From the NCBI RefSeq assembly GCF_014199295.1, contig NZ_JACIJH010000008.1, forward strand, positions 62,001-126,000: a stretch of DNA of 64,000 nucleotides, written 5' to 3'. Under the pieces are notes generated by a model. It was given only the letters and a program-made list of their open reading frames with translations, was not told where the DNA came from and searched no databases. This DNA comes from Sphingopyxis panaciterrulae (lineage in GTDB: Bacteria; Pseudomonadota; Alphaproteobacteria; Sphingomonadales; Sphingomonadaceae). Positions within the stretch are counted from its first letter, which is position 1; every line of letters starts with the position of its first letter. Below, piece after piece: positions 15,217 through 23,808 of this stretch. Both the position numbers and the translations under genes were made by a program.

Positions 15217-16475
15217 GGATGCTTGCGAGCGCGATCGCGCTGGCCATCGCTGCGCCGGCGTCGGCGCAGTCGCTGGCGATCGTCCATGCCGAGGCCTGGA
15301 CGATGGAGGGCGATACGCCCGTTCACGATGCGACGATCCTCGTCGACGGCAGCCGGATTCTGTCGGTGAAGGCGGGCGGCGAGGTGCCGGCGGGGGTCCG
15401 GACCATCGACGCGCAGGGGAAGCCCGTGACGCCCGGCCTCGTCAATGGCGCGACGCAGATCGGTCTGGTCGAGATTTCGGGTTCCGACGACACCGTCGAC
15501 ACCGCCTCGCGCGACGAGCGAAATGCGGGCGACGACGTCAGCCGGGCGCTCAACGGCAATTCGACGCTGGTCAGCCTGGCACGGGCCGACGGCATCACCC
15601 GCGCGCTTGTCTATCCCTCGCCCTCGCGCCACGCGCCCTTCAGCGGCGAGCCGGCCTTTGCCCGGCTGCGCGACGGGGTCGATATCCTCGATGTCGCGAA
15701 TGTCGGCGTCTATGCGGTGATCGGCGGCGGAGCGTGGGACCGGCTGGGCTCGCGCGCCGTGCAATGGTCGGCGTTGCGCCATGCGCTCGAAGAGGCGCGC
15801 CGGGGCATGGACGACGGCGATGCCGGGCGAAAGGGCAAGAAGGGCCATGGCGACGGCCCGCCGGGCGGCGGGAGGCACGCGGGTGCCGAACTGATCCGCG
15901 GCGTACTCGCGGGCGAGGTTCCGCTTGCCGTCCAGACGCACCGCGAATCCGATATCCGGCAGGCGGTAGCGCTGGCCGAGGATTTCGGCATCCGGGTGAT
16001 CGTCGTCGGCGGGGCGCAGGCATGGCGCGCCGCTGACGCGCTCGCGAAGGCGAAGGTGGCGGTGGTGCTCGATCCGCTCGTCAACCTGCCCTTCAATTTC
16101 GACCAACTCGGCGCGCGGCAGGACAATGCGGCGCTGCTCGTCAAGGCGGGGGTGCGCGTCGCTGTCGGTCAGGCCGGTGGCGCCATCCACGCGAATTACA
16201 ACGCCGGTATGGGACTGCGCGAAGGCGCGGGGATCGCGGTCGCGAACGGGCTGCCCTATATCGAAGCGCTGCGCGCGGTGACCGTCAACCCGCTCGCCAT
16301 CTGGGGGCGCGGCGGCGGCGCATTGACGCCGGGCGCCGATGCCGACCTCGTCGTCTGGGACGGCGACCCGCTTGAGCCCTCGACCAATGCGGTCAGCGTG
16401 ATCGTCGAGGGACGCGAAGCCTCGACGCGGTCGCGGCAGGACCTGCTGGCCGAACGCTACAGGGACGCACGCTGA
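15213..16475 (+). CDS. Exported amidohydrolase-like protein lacking the metal site
   Basis: A 420-residue paralogue of the preceding enzyme with a signal peptide (MRMLASAIALAIAAPASA). At the HxH position it reads TPGLVNGATQIGLVEI, the second His segment reads VVGGAQAW, and the terminal Asp segment reads AVGQAGGAIHANY, so most metal ligands are gone. QTHRESDIRQA still keeps one His. The C-terminal LTPGADADLVVWDGDP is conserved. It is coupled to the intact copy by an ATGA overlap and is likely a non-catalytic partner subunit. Confidence 0.85.
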   Translation: MRMLASAIALAIAAPASAQSLAIVHAEAWTMEGDTPVHDATILVDGSRILSVKAGGEVPAGVRTIDAQGKPVTPGLVNGATQIGLVEISGSDDTVDTASRDERNAGDDVSRALNGNSTLVSLARADGITRALVYPSPSRHAPFSGEPAFARLRDGVDILDVANVGVYAVIGGGAWDRLGSRAVQWSALRHALEEARRGMDDGDAGRKGKKGHGDGPPGGGRHAGAELIRGVLAGEVPLAVQTHRESDIRQAVALAEDFGIRVIVVGGAQAWRAADALAKAKVAVVLDPLVNLPFNFDQLGARQDNAALLVKAGVRVAVGQAGGAIHANYNAGMGLREGAGIAVANGLPYIEALRAVTVNPLAIWGRGGGALTPGADADLVVWDGDPLEPSTNAVSVIVEGREASTRSRQDLLAERYRDAR

Positions 16476-17245
16476 TGCAGGTGCTGCTGATCGGCTGTGG
16501 GCGGATGGGAAGCGCGATGGCGCGCGGCTGGCGCGGTTCGGAGCCGGTGCTCGTCTTCGATCCGATGGTCGACGCGGTGCCGGAGGGGACCGAGCGGGTC
16601 GAAACGCCGGGCACGGTCGCGGGCGGCGCGGAGCTGGCGGTGGTGCTTGCGGTGAAGCCGCAGGTCTTCGGGTCGCTCGGCGAGGCGCTGCGTCCGCTGG
16701 CCGATCGCGGCGCGCTCTTCCTTTCGATCATGGCGGGGATCGCGCTGGCCGGGCTCGGTGCCGCGCTCGGCGGCAGCGGCCGGATCGTGCGCGCGATGCC
16801 CAACACGCCGGCGGCGATCGGCAGGGGGATCACGGCGGCGGTGGCGGGAGCGGATGTCGCCGACGCGGATCGCGCCGCGGTCGACCGGCTGCTCGCCCCC
16901 ACCGGCGAACTGGTGTGGATAGACGACGAAGGTCAGATCGACGCGGTGACCGCGGTATCGGGCAGCGGTCCCGCCTATTTCTTCCGCTTCGCCGAGGCGC
17001 TCGCCGCGGCGGGCGCGGCCGAGGGGCTGCCGCCCGCGCTGGCGATGCGCCTCGCGCGCGCGACCTTCACCGGGGCGGCGGCGCTCGCCGATGCCGATGC
17101 CGCGCCGCTCGCCGACCTGCGGCGGCAGGTGACGAGCCCCGGCGGGACGACCGCGGCCGGGCTCGCCGAAATGGACGCGATCGACGATCTGGCGCGTGCA
17201 GTCGTGGCGGCCGCGGCGGCGCGTTCGCGCGCGCTGGCGGGCTGA
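16475..17245 (+). CDS. proC: Pyrroline-5-carboxylate reductase
   Basis: A 256-residue enzyme that reduces 1-pyrroline-5-carboxylate to proline with NAD(P)H. It has the N-terminal Rossmann motif LLIGCGRMGSAMARGW, and the conserved SGSGPAYFFRFAEAL and RRQVTSPGGTTAAGL motifs of the substrate site. The start overlaps the previous stop as TGATG. Its place among peptidase-like genes rather than with proB/proA is unusual and points to proline or pyrroline turnover. Confidence 0.93.
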   Translation: MQVLLIGCGRMGSAMARGWRGSEPVLVFDPMVDAVPEGTERVETPGTVAGGAELAVVLAVKPQVFGSLGEALRPLADRGALFLSIMAGIALAGLGAALGGSGRIVRAMPNTPAAIGRGITAAVAGADVADADRAAVDRLLAPTGELVWIDDEGQIDAVTAVSGSGPAYFFRFAEALAAAGAAEGLPPALAMRLARATFTGAAALADADAAPLADLRRQVTSPGGTTAAGLAEMDAIDDLARAVVAAAAARSRALAG

Positions 17246-17252
17246 GGGGGCG

Positions 17253-18548
17253 ATGACGCGGATGGCGGAGATGGGTGCGGCGCCGCTCGTGCTCGATCGC
17301 AAGGCGCGGGCACGCGCGGCGATTGCGGGGTCGGCGGGCAATCTGATCGAATGGTATGATTTCTACGCCTATGCCTATACGGCCCTCTATTTCGCCTCGG
17401 CCTTCTTCCCGAGCGGCGACCGCACCGCGCAGCTCCTCAACGTCGCCGCCATCTATGCCGCGGGTTTCCTGATCCGACCGCTCGGCGGCTGGTATTTCGG
17501 CCGCTATGCCGACCGCCACGGGCGGCGCGCGGCGATGATCGCCTCGGTGATCCTGATGGGCGCGGGGTCGCTGCTCGTCGCGGTGCTGCCGACCTATGCG
17601 ACGATTGGCGCTGCCGCACCGGCGCTGCTGCTGGTCGCGCGGCTGATGCAGGGCTTTTCGACCGGCGGCCAATATGGCGCGGCGGCGACCTATCTCAGCG
17701 AGATTGCCGAGCCGGGTCGGCGTGGATTCTATGCCTCCTTCCAGTTCGTGACATTGATCGGCGGGCAATTGTTCGCGCTGCTCGTCATCTTCGCTTTGCA
17801 GGCGGCGATGAGCGAGGCGGCGATCCGCGAGTGGGGCTGGCGGCTGCCCTTCCTGCTTGGCGCCGCGCTGGCGGGGGCTTTCCTGCTCTGCCGCGAACTG
17901 ATGCACGAAACCGCCGAGCCGTTGGGCGAGGGCGAGGAGGCGGGGTCGCTGAAGGTGCTGGCCCGCCACCCGCGCGCGATGCTGACCGTGATGGCGCTGA
18001 GCGCGGCGGGCGCGGTGACGCTCTACAGCTTCACCACCTATATGCAGAAATATCTGGTCAACACCGCGGGCATGGCGGTGACGACGGCCAGCCGGGCGAT
18101 GCTGATCGCCACCTTTGCCTTCCTGTTGCTGCAACCGCTGCTCGGGACGCTGTCGGACCGGATCGGGCGGCGGACCAACCTGCTGATCTTCAGCGGCGGG
18201 ATGACGCTGTTCGCGGTGCCGCTGTTCGGGGCGCTCGCGCGGGTGCAGACGATGCTCGCGGCGGTGCTGCTGGTCTTCGCGGCGCTCACCATCCTCAGCT
18301 TCTACACCTCGGTGTCGGGGCTGTTCAAAGCCGAACTGTTTCCGGCGCGGGTGCGCGCGCTTGGCGTCGGGCTCGGCCATGCGATCGCCTCGGCGATCTT
18401 TGGCGGCACCGCCGAATATGTCGCGCTGTTGCTGAAGCAATGGGGACATGAGGGCCTCTTTGGCTGGTATGTTTCGGCGATCTGCGCGGTCGCCTTTCTG
18501 GTTGCGTTCACGATGCGCGAGCCCCGCGCGCACGGTCATCTCACCTGA
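17253..18548 (+). CDS. MFS transporter, metabolite:H+ symporter (MHS) type
   Basis: A 431-residue inner-membrane protein with about 12 helices. GNLIEWYDFYAYAYTALYFA, the loop GRYADRHGRRAAM and RLMQGFSTGGQYG match the MHS family, which includes proline/betaine (ProP), alpha-ketoglutarate and citrate carriers. A GAGGGGG ribosome binding site precedes the ATG at 17253, 7 bases after proC. Proline, a betaine or a small carboxylate would fit the operon. Confidence 0.88.
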   Translation: MTRMAEMGAAPLVLDRKARARAAIAGSAGNLIEWYDFYAYAYTALYFASAFFPSGDRTAQLLNVAAIYAAGFLIRPLGGWYFGRYADRHGRRAAMIASVILMGAGSLLVAVLPTYATIGAAAPALLLVARLMQGFSTGGQYGAAATYLSEIAEPGRRGFYASFQFVTLIGGQLFALLVIFALQAAMSEAAIREWGWRLPFLLGAALAGAFLLCRELMHETAEPLGEGEEAGSLKVLARHPRAMLTVMALSAAGAVTLYSFTTYMQKYLVNTAGMAVTTASRAMLIATFAFLLLQPLLGTLSDRIGRRTNLLIFSGGMTLFAVPLFGALARVQTMLAAVLLVFAALTILSFYTSVSGLFKAELFPARVRALGVGLGHAIASAIFGGTAEYVALLLKQWGHEGLFGWYVSAICAVAFLVAFTMREPRAHGHLT

Positions 18549-18573
18549 ACCCACGCACTGCGGAGTTTTCCCT

Positions 18574-19623
18574 ATGAAAATGATCAGCCTCCTTGCCGCG
18601 ACCGTTCTTCTCGGCACTGGCGCGGCGGCGGCGCAGGACAGCGCGCCCGATCTTCCCTATGTGAAGACCGCGAGCGTCACGCTGCCCAGCACCGACACCG
18701 GCTGGGACTATGTGAAGTTCGAGCCGGGGAGTGCGCGGCTGTTCATGGCGCGCCTCGACGACGGGCTGACGCTGTTCGACGTCGACAAGGGCGCGGCGGT
18801 GGCGACGGTGCCCAATTCGATCGGCGCCAACGGCCCGGTACTGCTGCCGCAATTCGGCCGCGGCTATGTCGCGATGGACGATGGATCGCTGCTGATCCTG
18901 GACCTTAAGACACTGAAGCCGATCGCGCGTCCGAAGCTTGCCGACGACGGCGGGCTCAACAGCGGTTCCTTCGACCCGGCGACCGGGTGGCTCCACATGA
19001 TTACAGGCACGCGGCGGGCAGAGGCGACCTGGTTCACGCTCGACGCCGCGAGCGGCAAGCTGCTCTCCACGACCCGCTTTCCGTTTCGCAAGATGGACGA
19101 CCCCGCCGCCGACGGCAAAGGCCACCTCTACGCCCCTGCGCGGCTCGACGGGGTGGTGCTGAAGCTCGATTCACGCACGTTGAAGGAAGAAGCGCGCTGG
19201 GATGTCGGCTGCAATGTGTCGAAGATGAAATATCTGGCGAAGACGGACCAGTTGCTCGGCGCCTGCGTCGGCGACAAGCCCTCGGTCTTTCTGCTCGACC
19301 CGGCGACCGGTACCGTCGGCGCGCGTGTCGCGATCGGCAAGGGGCTCGACGCGCTTGCCATCGACGCGGCGCGCGGCCGCATCGTCACCAGCAACCATGA
19401 GGGGACGATGACGGTGATTGGGTGGGACGGCGCAAGCGCGCTGCGGCACGTCGCGACCATCCGCACCTCGCCGGGCGCGCGGATGATGGATATCGATCAT
19501 CGCAGCGGGCGCCTGTACCTGGTCAACGCGGACGCGACCGAGTTTCCGGGCCGGGATGGCGGGGAAGCGGTCACCCGCTATCATCCCGACAGCTTCCGCG
19601 TCGAAACATGGCAGCCGAATTGA
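18574..19623 (+). CDS. Secreted YncE-like beta-propeller protein
   Basis: A 349-residue protein with a signal peptide (MKMISLLAATVLLGTGAAAA). The repeats show blade-like segments such as RLFMARLDDGLTLFDVDKG, GSLLILDLKTLKPIARP and GKGLDALAIDAARGRIVTSN, as in YncE/lactonase-like propellers. Such proteins often act as periplasmic binding or scaffold proteins. It lies 25 bases after the transporter and 25 bases before a TolB-propeller hydrolase. Function is not known. Confidence 0.78.
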   Translation: MKMISLLAATVLLGTGAAAAQDSAPDLPYVKTASVTLPSTDTGWDYVKFEPGSARLFMARLDDGLTLFDVDKGAAVATVPNSIGANGPVLLPQFGRGYVAMDDGSLLILDLKTLKPIARPKLADDGGLNSGSFDPATGWLHMITGTRRAEATWFTLDAASGKLLSTTRFPFRKMDDPAADGKGHLYAPARLDGVVLKLDSRTLKEEARWDVGCNVSKMKYLAKTDQLLGACVGDKPSVFLLDPATGTVGARVAIGKGLDALAIDAARGRIVTSNHEGTMTVIGWDGASALRHVATIRTSPGARMMDIDHRSGRLYLVNADATEFPGRDGGEAVTRYHPDSFRVETWQPN

Positions 19624-19648
19624 TGCCCGCAGCCGAAGGGGGAGAGAG

Positions 19649-22600
19649 ATGAAGCCGAGACTGGGCGGCCTGCTGGCACTGGCGTTGACCTTGCTCGCGG
19701 CGCCCGCCGCCGGGCAGGATGGACTGCCGCTCGAACCGGCGCGGACGCTCGATTTCACCGTGTCGGGCGGGACCTTCACCTCGCTCGCCGTGTCACCCGA
19801 CGGCCGGACGATCCTGTTCGACATGCTGGGAGAGATTTACGCGGTGCCGGCGACCGGCGGCCGCGCCGTGCCGATCGCGACCGGGATCGCCTTCGAGGTG
19901 CAGCCGGTCTTTTCCCCCGACGGGAAATGGATCGCTTATGTCAGCGACCGGTCGGGCGGCGACAATGTGTGGATCGCGCGCGCCGACGGCAGCGAGGCGC
20001 GGCGGATCACCGACGAGGACGAGGGCGCGGTGCGTACCTCGCCCGAATGGAGCGCCGACGGCAAGTCGATCTATGTCAGTCGCTACCGCATCCGGCTCGA
20101 CCGCTACGAGTTGTGGCGGCATCCGGTCGACGGCGGGCCGGGCGAACTGGTCGCCCCGGCCCGCGCGACCGCCGACGCGCCGCGCGCGGCATGGCAGAGT
20201 ACGCTCGGCGCCGCGGCGTCGCGCGATGGGCGATGGCTTTATTATGCACGCCACGTCGGCGACCTGTCGTTCGACGCGCCCGTCGCCTGGACGATCGTGC
20301 GCCGCGACCTTGCGACCGGCGCCGAAGAGACGGTGATCGGCAGCTCGGGCGGGCGCGGATCGGAATCGGAAACCTTTTTCCGGCCCGCCATCTCGCCCGA
20401 CGGCCGGATGCTCGCCTATGCGACGCGGCATCTGGCCGAAACGCGGCTGCGCGTGCGCGACCTGACCACCGGGGTCGATCGCGACCTCGGCCCGGCGCCG
20501 CTCGACCTGATGAACGGCGCGGCCTGGCTCGACCTGATCCCGCGCTATGCCTTCACCCCTGACGGCAAGGCGATCCTGATCGCCTGGCGCGGACGGATCG
20601 AGCGGCGGCTGCTCGACGGTGCGCCGGCGACCCCGATTCCCTTCACGGCGCGGCTGCAGCTCGCGGTCGGGCCGAGCACGCGCGTCGCGATCGAGGAACC
20701 GCGCGGACCGGTACGCGCGAAGCTGCTCCAGGGCACTGCCGCGTCGCCCGATGGCGCGCGCGTCGCCTATGCGGCGCTCGGCAGTCTTTATGTGCAGGGC
20801 GTGGATGGCGGCGCGGCGCGGCGGTTGCCGATCGCCGGCGATCCGCCCTCGCTGCCCGGGTGGAGCCCCGACGGCACGCGCCTCGTCTATGTGACGTGGA
20901 GCGAGAAGGGCGGCGGAGCGATCTGGACGATCGCTGCTGATGGCTCGGCGGCGCCGGTGAAGATCAGCGATATCCCGGCCTTCTACAGCCATGCCGTGTT
21001 CACGCCCGACGGCGCGCGGATTCTGGCGGTGCGCTCGCCCGCGGCGGCGCGGCAGCATTCGAGCTTCGAGTTCGGGACGGTGCGCGCCGCCGATCTCGTC
21101 GCCTTTCCGGCGGCGGGCGGAGCCGCGCGCGTCGTCACCAGCGGCACGCTGGGACAGCGGCCCCATTTCGTCGTCGGCGAGCCCGACACCGCCTATCTGA
21201 TGAGCGATGCGGGGTTGATCGCGGTCGACCTGGCCAGCGGCGGCCGCCGGCCGGTCGCGACGGTCAAGGCACAGGGCTATTATTTCACCGAAAAGCCGGT
21301 GCCGGTCGACGACATGCGACTGAGCCCCGATGGCCGGTGGATCGCCGCGCAGACGAGCGAACAGCTTTATCTGCTGCCGCGTCCCGCCGATCCGGCGGCC
21401 GTGGTCGACCTGACCGCGCCTGGCAATCCGGCGCGCCGGGTCACCGACATGGGGGCCGATTTCTTCGATTGGCGCGCCGACGGCAGCCTGATCTGGACCG
21501 TCGGCAATTACCTCCAGACCCTGCCCGACACGGCGGCGCGGGTGCCGGCGGACCATGTCGAGCTGGTCGCCGAACTGCCGCGCGCGGTGCCGCAGGGCCG
21601 GTTGCTGCTGCGTGGCGGGCGAGCGCTGACCATGGCGGGCGGCGACCGGGTCATCGCCGATGCCGATATCCTGGTCGAGGGCGACCGCATCGCCGCGATC
21701 GGGCCGCGCGGCAGCTTCGCGGTGCCCGCGGGCACGCCGGTGCGCGACCTCGGCGGCCGCACCGTGATGCCGGGCTTCATCGACGATCACGACCATATCG
21801 GCAGCGTCCGGCGCAACGTCATCGGCTATGAGGATTGGGGGCTGCGCGCGCGGCTGGCGTTCGGCGTCACCACGGCGTTCGATCCCTCGACGCTCGGTAT
21901 CGACCAGATCGCCTATCAGGATCTGATCGACGCGGGACTGATGGTCGGGCCGCGGCTGCGTTCGACCGGGCCGGCGCTCTTTTCCAAGGAACGCTTCACC
22001 TCGCTCGATCAGGTGCGCGCGGTGCTGCGCCGCTATCGCCACGCCTGGGGACTGCGCAATATCAAGCAATATCGGGGCGAAAGCCGGCGGGTGCGGCAAT
22101 GGATCGCGATCGCCGCACGCGAACTGGGGCTGCTGCCGACCAACGAGGGCAGCCACAACCCCAAGCTGATCCTGACCCAGACGCTCGACGGCTATGCCGG
22201 CAACGAACATGCGCTGCCGACCGCGCCCTTCGGGGAGGATGTGCTGACGCTGTGGCGGCTGATGCGCACCAGCTATGTGGCGACGCTGCTCGTCAACACC
22301 AGCGGGCCGGCGGGCGCCGACTATTTCGTCGCGACGCGCGACCCGGCGCGCGATGCCAAGGTGCGGCGTTTCTGGCCGCCGACGACGATTGCGCAAAAAC
22401 TCGCGCATCGCGAATGGGGGTCGCTCGACGCCTCGCGCCTGCCGGCGCTTGCCGCCGATGCGGGCGCGATTGCGGCGAACGGCGGACTGCTCGGCATGGG
22501 ATCGCACGGCGACGATCCGGGGATCGGCTATCATTACGAGCTGGAGGCGCATGTGATGGGCGGCATGGCGCCGATGGCGGTGCTGCACGCGGCGACCGCC

Positions 22601-22858
22601 GGCGCGGCAGAAACGATCGGGCGGCTCGGCGACATGGGAACGCTCGAGCCCGGCAAATATGCCGACCTGATCGTCTTCGACCGCGATCCGCTGGCCGATA
22701 TCCGCAACACGGGATCGCTGTCGCTGGTCATGCGCGGCGGGCATCTGTTCGATGCCGACACGCTCGATGAGCTGTGGCCGGAGGCGCGGGCGCTGCCGCC
22801 GCCCTGGTTCGCGGGTGGCGAGCCGCGGGCGAGGTGGCTACCGGTGGAGGGCGAGTGA
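19649..22858 (+). CDS. Exported TolB-type beta-propeller / amidohydrolase fusion
   Basis: A 1069-residue protein. Signal peptide to about residue 25; residues about 30-650 carry repeated TolB/WD40-like blades (SPDGRTILFD, SPDGKWIAYVSDRSGGDNVW, SPDGTRLVYVTW); residues about 680-1060 form an amidohydrolase with PGFIDDHDHIGS (HxH), a Lys in NIKQYRG, His in NEGSHNP and Asp in GSHGDDPG. GGGGGAGAG precedes the ATG. Similar exported proteins in sphingomonads are annotated as dipeptidase-like amidohydrolases. The propeller probably gates peptide access, as in tricorn or prolyl oligopeptidase (inference). Confidence 0.87.
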   Translation: MKPRLGGLLALALTLLAAPAAGQDGLPLEPARTLDFTVSGGTFTSLAVSPDGRTILFDMLGEIYAVPATGGRAVPIATGIAFEVQPVFSPDGKWIAYVSDRSGGDNVWIARADGSEARRITDEDEGAVRTSPEWSADGKSIYVSRYRIRLDRYELWRHPVDGGPGELVAPARATADAPRAAWQSTLGAAASRDGRWLYYARHVGDLSFDAPVAWTIVRRDLATGAEETVIGSSGGRGSESETFFRPAISPDGRMLAYATRHLAETRLRVRDLTTGVDRDLGPAPLDLMNGAAWLDLIPRYAFTPDGKAILIAWRGRIERRLLDGAPATPIPFTARLQLAVGPSTRVAIEEPRGPVRAKLLQGTAASPDGARVAYAALGSLYVQGVDGGAARRLPIAGDPPSLPGWSPDGTRLVYVTWSEKGGGAIWTIAADGSAAPVKISDIPAFYSHAVFTPDGARILAVRSPAAARQHSSFEFGTVRAADLVAFPAAGGAARVVTSGTLGQRPHFVVGEPDTAYLMSDAGLIAVDLASGGRRPVATVKAQGYYFTEKPVPVDDMRLSPDGRWIAAQTSEQLYLLPRPADPAAVVDLTAPGNPARRVTDMGADFFDWRADGSLIWTVGNYLQTLPDTAARVPADHVELVAELPRAVPQGRLLLRGGRALTMAGGDRVIADADILVEGDRIAAIGPRGSFAVPAGTPVRDLGGRTVMPGFIDDHDHIGSVRRNVIGYEDWGLRARLAFGVTTAFDPSTLGIDQIAYQDLIDAGLMVGPRLRSTGPALFSKERFTSLDQVRAVLRRYRHAWGLRNIKQYRGESRRVRQWIAIAARELGLLPTNEGSHNPKLILTQTLDGYAGNEHALPTAPFGEDVLTLWRLMRTSYVATLLVNTSGPAGADYFVATRDPARDAKVRRFWPPTTIAQKLAHREWGSLDASRLPALAADAGAIAANGGLLGMGSHGDDPGIGYHYELEAHVMGGMAPMAVLHAATAGAAETIGRLGDMGTLEPGKYADLIVFDRDPLADIRNTGSLSLVMRGGHLFDADTLDELWPEARALPPPWFAGGEPRARWLPVEGE

Positions 22859-23808
22859 CCGCGGTGCTCGACCCCGAAATCGCACTGTTCCTGGCCGAGA
22901 TGAAAGCCGGCTGGGCGGCGCATCCGCCCTTTGCCGAACTGGACTTTCCGGGGCAGCGCGCCGTGTGCGAAGAGGTGCGCGGGCGCTGGGCGGCGGGCGG
23001 GCCGGCGATGGCGGCGAGCGAAGACCTGCGCTTCGATCCCGGCGCGGGCGAACTGCGGCTTCGCATCCATCGCCCCGTGGGCGCGGCGGTGCCCGCGCCG
23101 GCGCTCGTCTATCTCCACGGCGGTGGCTTCACCCTCTTCTCGATCGACACCCACGACCGGCTGATGCGCGAGCTGGCTGCGGCGGGCGGCTTCGCGGTGA
23201 TCGGCGTCGATTATCCGCTGTCGCCCGAGCATAAATATCCGGTCGCGCTCGACCGCATCGAGGCGTTGATGCGCTGGCTTTCCGTTCATGGCGCCGGGTG
23301 GGGGATCGACCCGGCGCGGCTGGCGGTCGGCGGCGATTCGGCGGGCGCCAACCTGTCCTTTGCGGCTGCCTTGCGGCTGCGCGACCGGGGGGAGGTGGGC
23401 GTGGTCCGCGCCATCCTGTCCAATTACGGCTATTTCACGCCGGAGGTTTCGGATCGCGCCGAGGAGCGTTTCGGCGGGCCGGGGTCGATCATGGACCGCG
23501 CCGAGGCGCAGGCCTATTATGACAATTATCTCACCGACCGGGAGCGCGAACGGCTCGATCCGTTCGCCTGCCCGATCCATGCCGATCTGACCGGCCTGCC
23601 GCCGGTCCTGCTCGTCGTTCCCGAATGCGACCTGCTCGCCGAACAGTCGCTGGCGATGGAAGCGCGGCTCGAAGCGGCGGGCGTCGCGACGACGACGACC
23701 ATCTATCCCGGCGCGACCCACAGCTTCCTCGAGGCGATGTCGGTCGCGCAGGTGGCGCGCGACGCGATCCGCGACGGCGCGGCGTTCGTTGCCGCCCGGC
23801 TCGGCTGA
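22855..23808 (+). CDS. Alpha/beta hydrolase of the hormone-sensitive-lipase family
   Basis: A 317-residue cytoplasmic esterase. YLHGGGFTLF gives the oxyanion hole, GDSAGAN the nucleophile Ser, PECDLLAEQ the Asp and GATHSFLE the His. The GTG start at 22855 overlaps the preceding TGA by three bases, so it closes the operon by coupling. It ends directly against the convergent CoA transferase with no spacer and no visible terminator. Substrate unknown; a short-chain ester or amide is likely. Confidence 0.88.
   Translation: MTAVLDPEIALFLAEMKAGWAAHPPFAELDFPGQRAVCEEVRGRWAAGGPAMAASEDLRFDPGAGELRLRIHRPVGAAVPAPALVYLHGGGFTLFSIDTHDRLMRELAAAGGFAVIGVDYPLSPEHKYPVALDRIEALMRWLSVHGAGWGIDPARLAVGGDSAGANLSFAAALRLRDRGEVGVVRAILSNYGYFTPEVSDRAEERFGGPGSIMDRAEAQAYYDNYLTDRERERLDPFACPIHADLTGLPPVLLVVPECDLLAEQSLAMEARLEAAGVATTTTIYPGATHSFLEAMSVAQVARDAIRDGAAFVAARLG

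Noticed and set aside
19793..22744. A 983-codon open frame antisense to the propeller-amidohydrolase gene
   Set aside because: It is a compositional shadow with His/Arg/Gln-rich sequence and no domain; the sense protein has complete motifs.
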